From JBAWAP01 sp049589355 (GTDB lineage: Bacteria; Chloroflexota; Anaerolineae; VGOG01): a stretch of DNA of 11,077 nucleotides. The notes under the pieces are model-generated. The model ran no database searches, was not told the origin of the DNA, and saw only the letters and a list, made by a program, of their open reading frames with translations. Below, one piece after another: positions 1 through 5,465 of this stretch (its first letter is position 1; each line of letters opens with the position of its first letter). The position numbers were made by a program, and so were the translations under genes. The DNA is taken from assembly GCA_049589355.1 (NCBI GenBank), contig JBAWAP010000041.1:1-11077 (forward strand), read 5' to 3'.

Positions 1-80
1 GGCTACTACTGGGCTTGCTTGTGGGCCTGGTATTCATCGGTATCCAGTTAAAGCTCTACTTCGACTGGGTGGCCAAATAA
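1..80 (+). CDS. C-terminal end of a membrane protein (partial)
   Basis: The frame starting at base 3 is open from the window edge to a TAA at 78-80. Its 25 residues start with a hydrophobic stretch (LLLGLLVGLVFIGIQL) typical of a transmembrane helix and end in a short tail, KLYFDWVAK. This looks like the last membrane span of a protein that begins outside the window. The piece is too short to assign a family, and its coding status rests only on hydrophobicity and the open frame. Confidence 0.35.
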   Translation, partial: LLLGLLVGLVFIGIQLKLYFDWVAK

Positions 81-171
81 TGGCCTTCGACCTAGATCAA
101 TCCGTAGCCAGAGTCGGGGAACGATTGGCCAACATTGAGGAGACGTCAGCCTGACTAATCCTCATCATGCT

Positions 172-191
172 CTGTGGGCTGCCAGCCACAG
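172..191 (+). terminator. Weak stem-loop between the edge gene and the lipid kinase
   Basis: CTGTGGGCT (172-180) pairs with AGCCACAG (184-191) around a 3-nt loop, with one bulged G. No T-tract follows, so if it terminates the upstream transcript it is not a classic intrinsic terminator. Nothing else is recognisable between 155 and 280. Confidence 0.2.
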
Positions 192-280
192 CAAGCCCTA
201 CCTGGCCGGTCGCCCTTGATCATTGACACAAGTGGCGACCTTGGAGGGGCAGTGAACAAGATCCTGCGAATGGCACAGAA

Positions 281-1240
281 ATGAAAGCGATGCTGATCTT
301 TAACCCTGCTGCCGGGGCCCGAGATGTGGAGCGGGAACTGGGGCAGGTCATAGCTTGTTGGGAAGGCCGGGGCTGGCAAGTAAGCTCTAGGGAGACCTGG
401 GGGCCAGGTGATGCTACGACCTTTGCGCGTGAGGCTGTGGTTACCGGCTGCCAGGCTGTGTTCGTGGCTGGGGGCGACGGGACGGTAGGCGAGACTGCCG
501 ATGGCCTGGCTGGGAGCGATGTCGCCCTGGGGGTGCTGCCCACTGGTGTGGGCAACGTGTGGGCGCTGGAGATGGGCATTCCCACCCCTTCGCCAATGCG
601 AAGGCACCCCCTACTCGATGCGGCTGAAGTCTTAGCGGAAGGCGAAATCCGTCGCATTGACCTCGGCAAGGCTGGTCAGCGCCACTTCATCCTCTGGGCT
701 GGCATTGGCCTTGATGCCAAAGTGACCGAACGAATTGAGCCCCGCGCCAGGCCGACAAAGCGCCTGGGCACCCTGGCTTATGCTGTGGCCGCAGTCCTGG
801 TGGCCAAGGATTTTCGGGGCACCCGGACGAGGGTGATAATAGACGGCCACAGGATAAACACTCGGTCCATGTTGGTCATTGTAAGCAACGCTCAACTCTA
901 TGCCAAGCTGGTGCGAGTCGCAGCCGAGGCTTATCTTGACGATGGGTTGCTAGACGTTTGCATTTTCAAAGGGGTCAACCTTGCCTCGACCGTCCATCAC
1001 GCCGTCAGGGTATTTGCCCGTCGCCACCTCCGCGATCCCCAGGTCGAGTATTATCAATGTAAGAGGGTAAGCATTAGCACTGCTACCCCCTTACCTGTCC
1101 AGGTGGATGGAGACCCCGTCGGCACCACCCCCATGGAATTCGAAATCGTGCCCCAGAGTTTAAACATTATCGTGCCTCAAAACTCTTCCAAGCGGCTCTT
1201 TCTCAATGCCCCAGGAACATCGGTTTTAGAAATGGGATAA
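281..1240 (+). CDS. Diacylglycerol kinase family lipid kinase (DAGKc/YegS-like)
   Basis: A soluble or membrane-associated kinase of the diacylglycerol/sphingosine kinase catalytic-domain family, which phosphorylates a lipid hydroxyl with ATP; the actual lipid is not predictable. The 319 residues match the usual length of about 300. Family signatures are NPAAG at residues 8-12, the nucleotide-binding GGDGTVGE at 64-71, and LPTGVGNVWA at 86-95, matching the usual PxGTxN segment. The C-terminal half has the second-domain pattern ending VQVDGDP...FEIVP...IIVP. ATG 281 is the first start after an in-frame TGA at 224. A GGAGG lies too far upstream (243-247) to serve it, so its ribosome binding site is weak. 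It is separated from the kdp genes by a promoter region and is probably a separate transcription unit. BmrU-type regulators or polyprenol kinases are less likely alternatives within the same fold. Confidence 0.88.
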   Translation: MKAMLIFNPAAGARDVERELGQVIACWEGRGWQVSSRETWGPGDATTFAREAVVTGCQAVFVAGGDGTVGETADGLAGSDVALGVLPTGVGNVWALEMGIPTPSPMRRHPLLDAAEVLAEGEIRRIDLGKAGQRHFILWAGIGLDAKVTERIEPRARPTKRLGTLAYAVAAVLVAKDFRGTRTRVIIDGHRINTRSMLVIVSNAQLYAKLVRVAAEAYLDDGLLDVCIFKGVNLASTVHHAVRVFARRHLRDPQVEYYQCKRVSISTATPLPVQVDGDPVGTTPMEFEIVPQSLNIIVPQNSSKRLFLNAPGTSVLEMG

Positions 1241-1250
1241 GCCGTACCTC

Positions 1251-1272
1251 TTGACACTTTCTTGACCTCACG
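1251..1272 (+). promoter_or_regulatory. 11-bp-spaced TTGAC direct repeat, candidate KdpE site
   Basis: TTGACACTTTC (1251-1261) is followed directly by TTGACCTCACG (1262-1272), so TTGAC recurs with an 11-bp period. OmpR/PhoB-family regulators, to which KdpE belongs, commonly bind tandem half-sites at this spacing. The pair sits about 50-70 bp upstream of the start expected from the -10 at 1310. A third TTGAC occurs at 1294-1298. Assignment to KdpE is inference from position and spacing; the repeat does not match the A/T-rich E. coli KdpE site. Confidence 0.35.
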
Positions 1273-1306
1273 CCTCGTTTTCTTGTCCCCTGATTGACGC
1301 ACTCTG

Positions 1307-1315
1307 TGGTATAAT
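1307..1315 (+). promoter_or_regulatory. Extended -10 promoter of the kdp operon
   Basis: TGG directly before a perfect TATAAT (1310-1315) gives the extended -10 form. The bases 17 bp upstream (around 1287-1292) are a C-run with no -35 likeness, which suits a promoter that needs an activator. Transcription would start near 1322, leaving a leader of about 26 nt before the first small gene at 1348. Confidence 0.6.
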
Positions 1316-1347
1316 TTCACCAGGATAGAACGCTGTAGAGGCATCTA

Positions 1348-1440
1348 ATGAATGACTTTGTTTTCGTCGGCCTGGTGCTGGCGTTCTTTGCCGCCAGCCT
1401 GGGACTAATCGCCGTTTGCCAGCGATTGATGGAGGACTGA
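1348..1440 (+). CDS. Small kdp-linked single-span membrane peptide (30 aa)
   Basis: ATG 1348 is preceded by AGAGG at 1337-1341 with a 6-nt gap. The product is a short acidic head (MNDF), one hydrophobic helix (VFVGLVLAFFAASLGLIAVC) and a polar tail (QRLMED). Small peptides of this pattern, helix followed by C-x-R/x-L, precede kdpF/kdpA in various bacteria and are usually left unnamed or unannotated. It ends at TGA 1438-1440, one base before kdpF. The GGAGG inside its last codons (1431-1435) is the kdpF ribosome binding site, so the two are likely translationally coupled. No function is established; association with the Kdp complex is inferred from position only. Confidence 0.65.
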   Translation: MNDFVFVGLVLAFFAASLGLIAVCQRLMED

Positions 1441-1441
1441 C

Positions 1442-1534
1442 ATGGCCCCACTGTATCTCGTCGCCGGCCTGATCGCGCTGGGCCTGCTAGTGTACCTGTT
1501 TGTCGCGCTGGTGAAACCGGAGTGGTTCGGATGA
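1442..1534 (+). CDS. kdpF: KdpF, small subunit of the K+-transporting ATPase
   Basis: A 30-residue single-span peptide (start MAPLYLVAGLIALGLLVYLF, tail VALVKPEWFG). The Y-L-x-x-A-L-x-x-P-E-x-F ending is typical of KdpF (E. coli: 29 residues), which stabilises the KdpABC complex in the inner membrane. GGAGG at 1431-1435 precedes the ATG by 6 nt. Its TGA (1532-1534) overlaps the kdpA ATG (1531-1533) in an ATGA arrangement, indicating translational coupling. Confidence 0.88.
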   Translation: MAPLYLVAGLIALGLLVYLFVALVKPEWFG

Positions 1535-2085
1535 CAACGTTTGGCTGGCTTCAAATCGGATTGTTCTTCTTCCTCGTGTTGCTGCTCGTCAAGCCGCTGG
1601 GCACATTCATGGCCCGCGTCTACCAGGGCGAGCGGACGTTCCTCGATCCGTTGCTGCGGCCTATCGAGCAGTTCATCTATCGCGCCAGCGGCGTGCGCGT
1701 GGGGGACGAGATGGACTGGAGAACCTACACCATCGCCTTGCTGATGTTCAACGCGCTGGGCCTGTTGGTCGTCTATGTTCTGCAGCGGCTGCAAGGCGCA
1801 CTGCTGCTCAATCCACAAGGGTTTGGAGCCGTCGCGCCCGACACGGCATTCAACACCGCCGTCAGCTTTGCTACGAACACCAACTGGCAAAGCTACAGCG
1901 GCGAGGTGACGATGAGCTACCTCACGCAGACGCTCGGGCTGACCGTGCAGAATTTTGTCTCGGCGGCCACGGGCATGGCGGTGCTGGCGACGCTGGTGCG
2001 TGGGCTGGCGCGTCGTCCCCCCCTTTCATCCCCCCGCAAGCGGGGGGGACAGAGGGGGGGATCGGCAACTTTTGGGTTGACCTGA
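1531..2085 (+). CDS. kdpA: KdpA, N-terminal part (frame broken)
   Basis: N-terminal third of KdpA, the K+-selective channel-like subunit of the Kdp ATPase. ATG 1531 overlaps the kdpF stop; a GTG at 1522 is less likely because ATGA coupling and the conserved MTTFGWLQIG opening favour 1531. The first selectivity-filter motif, TNTNWQSYSGE, is at residues 115-125, followed by a membrane helix ending ...LVRGLARR (residue 162). From there the frame runs into a 44-nt palindromic element (2017-2060) and out of the KdpA frame. It adds about 22 unrelated residues and stops at TGA 2083-2085 after 184 aa. On its own this piece lacks three of the four filter loops and cannot work. The rest of KdpA is intact one frame away, so the gene is frameshifted, recoded or mis-sequenced. 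Confidence 0.85.
   Translation: MTTFGWLQIGLFFFLVLLLVKPLGTFMARVYQGERTFLDPLLRPIEQFIYRASGVRVGDEMDWRTYTIALLMFNALGLLVVYVLQRLQGALLLNPQGFGAVAPDTAFNTAVSFATNTNWQSYSGEVTMSYLTQTLGLTVQNFVSAATGMAVLATLVRGLARRPPLSSPRKRGGQRGGSATFGLT
2017..2060 (+). repeat. 44-nt C/G-tract palindromic element inside kdpA
   Basis: The order is C7 (2017-2023), TTTCAT, C6 (2030-2035), GCAAGC (2036-2041), G7 (2042-2048), ACAGA, G7 (2054-2060). The inner arms form a hairpin around GCAAGC, and the outer C7 and G7 can pair as well. It lies in the loop between ...GLARR and IGNFWVDLTR, where KdpA proteins have only a few variable residues. A related 44-nt element sits in kdpB at 4502-4545. By hand count, the reverse complement of this copy matches that one at 38 of 44 positions and the direct orientation at 36 of 44. 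No target-site duplication is evident. Confidence 0.85.
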
Positions 2086-3305
2086 CCCGCAGTGTGCTGT
2101 ATATCCTGCTACCGCTTTCGCTCCTCCTGGCGATTGCGCTGGTCTCGCAGGGCGTGGTGCAGACGTTTAGCCCTTATCAAACTGTGCCACTGCTCCAACC
2201 GACAACTGATGCCAACAACCAGACGGTGACACAGCAAACGCTGGCGCTGGGCCCGGCGGCCTCGCAAATCGCTATCAAGCAGCTCGGCACGAATGGCGGC
2301 GGGTTCTTTGGCGTGAACTCGGCTCATCCGTTCGAGAACCCAACGCCGCTCACAAATTTGCTGGAGATGTTAGCCATCTTGCTCATTCCAGCCGCGCTGT
2401 GCTACACCTTCGGCAAGATGGTGGGCGATACCCGCCAGGGTTGGGCCATTCTGACAGCCATGACGATCATCTTTGTGGCATTACTGGCCGTTGCGGTATG
2501 GGCGGAGCAAAGCAGCAATCCTGCTTTCACGGCAATGGGTGTGGACCAAATACAGAGCGACGTGAATCCGGGCGGGAATATGGAAGGCAAGGAGGTGCGC
2601 TTCGGCGTCGCCAACTCGGCCCTGTGGGCCACGGCCACCACCGCTGCCTCTAACGGTTCGGTCGACTCAATGCATGACTCGTATATGCCGCTCGGTGGGC
2701 TGGTGCCAATGTGGATGATGCAGTTAGGCGAGATCATCTATGGCGGCGTCGGTTCCGGTCTGTATGGCATGTTGGCCTTCGTCATCGTGGCGGTATTCGT
2801 CGCCGGGCTGATGGTCGGGCGCACGCCGGAATACCTGGGCAAGAAGATCGAAGCCTATGAGATGAAGATGGCTTCGCTCATGATCCTGATTCCGGTACTG
2901 CTCGTGTTGGTTGGAACTGCCGTAGCGGTCGTCTCTCCCGGAGGCAAAGCCACCGTGTATAACCCCGGCCCGCATGGCTTAAGCGAAGTGCTGTATGCCT
3001 TTTCATCGGCGGGCAACAACAACGGCAGTGCCTTTGCCGGGCTGGGCGCAAACACGCCGTTCTACAACACCGCGCTCGGCGTCGCCATGTTCTTCGCGCG
3101 CTATTGGCTGGCGATCCCGGCGCTGGCTATTGCCGGGTCGTTGGTGCGCAAGAAGAAAGTCCCTGCAGGCGCAGGGACTCTGCCTACGCACACACCACTC
3201 TTCATCGCGTGGCTGATCGCGGTCGTCATCATTGTGGGCGCACTTGGCTTCCTGCCGGCGCTGGCGTTGGGGCCGATTGTCGAACACCTGATGCTGGGAG
3301 CATGA
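2061..3305 (+). CDS. kdpA: KdpA, C-terminal part (frame broken)
   Basis: KdpA homology resumes at 2061 as IGNFWVDLTR, one frame (-1) away from the N-terminal part. An independent start could be GTG 2094, giving 403 aa. The other three selectivity-filter loops are present in order: GTNGGGFFGVNSAHPFENPT, NSALWATATTAASNGSV, and SSAGNNNGSAFAGL. The end, SLVRKKK...GTLPTHTPLF...ALALGPIVEHL, is canonical. Joined to the upstream part by a -1 shift the protein would have 591 residues, against 557 in E. coli, with about 15 contributed by the inserted element. Every conserved motif is retained and no further lesion is seen, so the break is recent, bypassed by recoding, or an artefact. The stop at 3303-3305 is 6 nt before kdpB. 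Confidence 0.88.
   Translation: MGNFWVDLTRSVLYILLPLSLLLAIALVSQGVVQTFSPYQTVPLLQPTTDANNQTVTQQTLALGPAASQIAIKQLGTNGGGFFGVNSAHPFENPTPLTNLLEMLAILLIPAALCYTFGKMVGDTRQGWAILTAMTIIFVALLAVAVWAEQSSNPAFTAMGVDQIQSDVNPGGNMEGKEVRFGVANSALWATATTAASNGSVDSMHDSYMPLGGLVPMWMMQLGEIIYGGVGSGLYGMLAFVIVAVFVAGLMVGRTPEYLGKKIEAYEMKMASLMILIPVLLVLVGTAVAVVSPGGKATVYNPGPHGLSEVLYAFSSAGNNNGSAFAGLGANTPFYNTALGVAMFFARYWLAIPALAIAGSLVRKKKVPAGAGTLPTHTPLFIAWLIAVVIIVGALGFLPALALGPIVEHLMLGA
3158..3179 (+). repeat. Perfect 9-bp inverted repeat inside kdpA
   Basis: AGTCCCTGC (3158-3166) and GCAGGGACT (3171-3179) are exact reverse complements around an AGGC loop. They encode the variable KKKVPAGAGTL stretch just before TLPTH. Unlike the 44-nt element, this segment aligns with other KdpA proteins without extra length, so it need not be an insertion. 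It may be coincidental, a transcript hairpin, or another short repeat family. Confidence 0.6.
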
Positions 3306-3311
3306 TCTGCT

Positions 3312-5423
3312 ATGACAGCTCAACTCAGAAAACAATCCGACCTGCGCCGCGGGTTGCACCGTCGCGCGGGCGTGGATGCCTTTATCAAACTCGATCCACG
3401 CTGGATGGTGCGCAACCCGGTCATGTTCGTGGTCGAGATCGGGAGCGTGCTGGCCACCGCGTTGTGGGTGCAAGCCTTGCTCGGCCACGGCGAAGCCCCG
3501 GCTGGTTTCATCGGTGCGGTGGCGCTGTGGCTGTGGTTCACCGTGCTGTTTGCCAACTTTTCTGAGGCCCTGGCCGAAGGGCACGGCAAGGCGCAGGCTG
3601 AAGCCCTGCGCCGCACGCGACGCGAAACACAAGCTAAGAGACTGCGCCAGCCGAAACGCGACGCGCCGACAGAGATGGTTGCGTCCACCGCATTGCGACA
3701 GGGCGATGTGGTGCTGGTGGAAGCGGGCGACATCATCCCGGTGGACGGCGAAGTGATTGAGGGCATCGCTTCAGTGGATGAGAGTGCCGTCACCGGCGAG
3801 AGCGCGCCGGTCATCCGCGAAGCCGGCGGGGACCGGAGCGCCGTAACGGGCGGTACCCGCCTCCTGTCCGATTGGCTGATCATCCGCGTGACGGCCAACC
3901 CCGGCGAGGGATTCCTCGACCGCATGATCAACCTGGTCGAGGGCGCCAAGCGCCAGAAGACTCCCAACGAGATTGCCCTCAATATTCTGCTCGCTGGATT
4001 CACCATCATCTTCCTGATCGTGTGCGCGACCTTGTTGCCCTACTCGCTGTATGGTGTCGAGACCGCTGGGCAGGGTGTACCCATCACTATCACGGTGCTG
4101 ATTGCATTGCTGGTCTGCCTGATCCCGACGACCATCGGCGGCCTGCTCTCGGCCATCGGTATCGCGGGTATGGATCGGCTGATTCAGCGCAACGTGATCG
4201 CCCTGTCGGGTCGCGCGGTGGAGGCCGCAGGCGACGTAGACGTGCTGCTGCTCGACAAGACCGGCACGATCACGCTGGGCAACCGGCAGGCTGTTGAGTT
4301 CATCCCGGTCGGCAAAACGGACGCCAAGGCTTTAGCGGAAGCAGCTCAACTGGCCTCGCTGGCCGACGAGACGCCCGAGGGCCGGAGTATCGTGGTGCTG
4401 GCGAAAGAGCGATATGGCCTGCGCGGTCGGACCCTCGGCGCGCAACCGCACATGCGCTTTATCCCCTTCACCGCGCAGACGCGGATGAGCGGCGTGGACA
4501 TCCCTCCCTCTGTCCCCCCCGCAAGCGGGGGGGAGGAAGGGGGGGTGAGCATTCGCAAGGGCGCACCCGACGCGATCACGGCGTACGTAGAAAGCCAGGG
4601 CCAGTCCGTGCCGGTGGAGGTGAAGGCTATCGTCGAGCGGATCGCCCGCTCGGGTGGAACACCGCTGGCCGTGGCGCGCAATGGACAAGCGGTCGGTGTG
4701 ATTCATCTGAAGGATGTGGTCAAGGGCGGCATCAGGGAGCGATTTGCACACCTGCGGCGCATGGGCATCAAGACGGTGATGATCACGGGCGACAACCCGC
4801 TCACCGCCGCCGCGATTGCCGCCGAAGCCGGCATGGACGATTTTCTGGCGCAGGCCACGCCCGAAGCCAAGCTCAAGCTCATCCGCGAATATCAATCGGG
4901 CGGGCGGCTGGTGGCGATGACGGGCGACGGCACGAACGACGCGCCCGCGCTGGCCCAGGCCGACGTGGCCGTGGCAATGAACACCGGCACGCAGCCGGCG
5001 CGTGAAGCGGCCAACATGATTGACCTGGACAGCAACCCGACCAAGCTGATCGAGATCGTCGAGATCGGCAAGCAACTGCTGACGACGCGCGGCGCGCTGA
5101 CGACGTTCAGCATCGCCAACGACGTGTCTAAGTATTTTGCTATCATCCCGGCGGCGTTTGCGTCCACCTATCCGGCGCTCGGCGCGCTGAACTTGATGCG
5201 GCTGGCGACGCCGCAAAGCGCCATTCTTTCGGCGGTGATCTTCAATGCACTGATCATCGTGGCGCTCATCCCGCTGGCGCTGCGCGGTGTACCTTATCGT
5301 CCGGTCGGTGCGGCGCAGCTTTTGCGCGATAACCTGTTCATCTATGGCCTGGGCGGGCTCGTCGCGCCATTCATCGGGATCAAGTTGATTGACCTGCTCC
5401 TGGTGGCGCTGCATATGGTTTAG
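3312..5423 (+). CDS. kdpB: KdpB, P-type ATPase catalytic subunit
   Basis: Catalytic subunit of the Kdp K+ pump; it hydrolyses ATP through an aspartyl-phosphate cycle. Motifs in order are TGES at 161-164 (A-domain, with the serine that is inhibitory when phosphorylated in E. coli), PTTIGG at 272-277 in the ion-path helix, and DKTGT with phospho-acceptor D315. Then come FTAQTRMSG and RKG (K416) in the N-domain, MITGDN, and GDGTNDAPAL at 538-547. Membrane helices flank these domains as in the family. It has 703 residues, against 682 in E. coli, and about 13 of the extra ones are an in-frame palindromic element at residues 398-412. GGGAG at 3296-3300 precedes ATG 3312. It follows kdpA by 6 nt and has no stop or frame break. 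Confidence 0.97.
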   Translation: MTAQLRKQSDLRRGLHRRAGVDAFIKLDPRWMVRNPVMFVVEIGSVLATALWVQALLGHGEAPAGFIGAVALWLWFTVLFANFSEALAEGHGKAQAEALRRTRRETQAKRLRQPKRDAPTEMVASTALRQGDVVLVEAGDIIPVDGEVIEGIASVDESAVTGESAPVIREAGGDRSAVTGGTRLLSDWLIIRVTANPGEGFLDRMINLVEGAKRQKTPNEIALNILLAGFTIIFLIVCATLLPYSLYGVETAGQGVPITITVLIALLVCLIPTTIGGLLSAIGIAGMDRLIQRNVIALSGRAVEAAGDVDVLLLDKTGTITLGNRQAVEFIPVGKTDAKALAEAAQLASLADETPEGRSIVVLAKERYGLRGRTLGAQPHMRFIPFTAQTRMSGVDIPPSVPPASGGEEGGVSIRKGAPDAITAYVESQGQSVPVEVKAIVERIARSGGTPLAVARNGQAVGVIHLKDVVKGGIRERFAHLRRMGIKTVMITGDNPLTAAAIAAEAGMDDFLAQATPEAKLKLIREYQSGGRLVAMTGDGTNDAPALAQADVAVAMNTGTQPAREAANMIDLDSNPTKLIEIVEIGKQLLTTRGALTTFSIANDVSKYFAIIPAAFASTYPALGALNLMRLATPQSAILSAVIFNALIIVALIPLALRGVPYRPVGAAQLLRDNLFIYGLGGLVAPFIGIKLIDLLLVALHMV
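4502..4545 (+). repeat. 44-nt C/G-tract palindromic element read in frame inside kdpB
   Basis: The order is CCCTCCC (4502-4508), TCTGT, C7 (4514-4520), GCAAGC, G7 (4527-4533), AGGAA, G7 (4539-4545). It is an imperfect palindrome: the inner 9-bp stem is perfect and the outer 7-bp stem has one T-G wobble. In the kdpB frame it encodes PPSVPPASGGEEGGV, lying between MSGVDI and SIRKGA where relatives have only about three or four residues. It has the same length and plan as the kdpA element at 2017-2060. A 15-codon footprint keeps the frame. Confidence 0.85.
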
Positions 5424-5465
5424 ACAAATCAGGCGTCGAGACAGAACATTCGAAGGAGGCATCCA

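Noticed and set aside
80..154. A 24-codon open frame starting ATG in a TAATG overlap with the upstream stop (MAFDLDQSVARVGERL...).
   Set aside because: Very short, no recognisable family, no supporting ribosome binding site beyond the overlap; could be a coupled peptide or remnant but is not supportable as a gene.
1294..1315. TTGACG (1294-1299) as the -35 partner of TATAAT at 1310.
   Set aside because: The spacer is only 10 bp, too short for a sigma-70 promoter; the extended -10 reading fits better.
2042..2060. G-quadruplex formed by the G7 tracts of the palindromic elements.
   Set aside because: Each element has only two G-tracts per strand and each is better paired with its C-tract; four stacked tracts would need splitting of the runs.
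2094..3305. The downstream kdpA frame as an independent, functional short KdpA from GTG 2094.
   Set aside because: It would lack the first filter loop and the first membrane helices, there is no clear ribosome binding site, and homology begins upstream at 2061 with no start codon there.
2017..4545. The two C/G elements as CRISPR repeats or as a pair of long terminal inverted repeats of one transposon.
   Set aside because: There is no spacer array, and the 2.4 kb between them is ordinary kdpA/kdpB sequence with no transposase.
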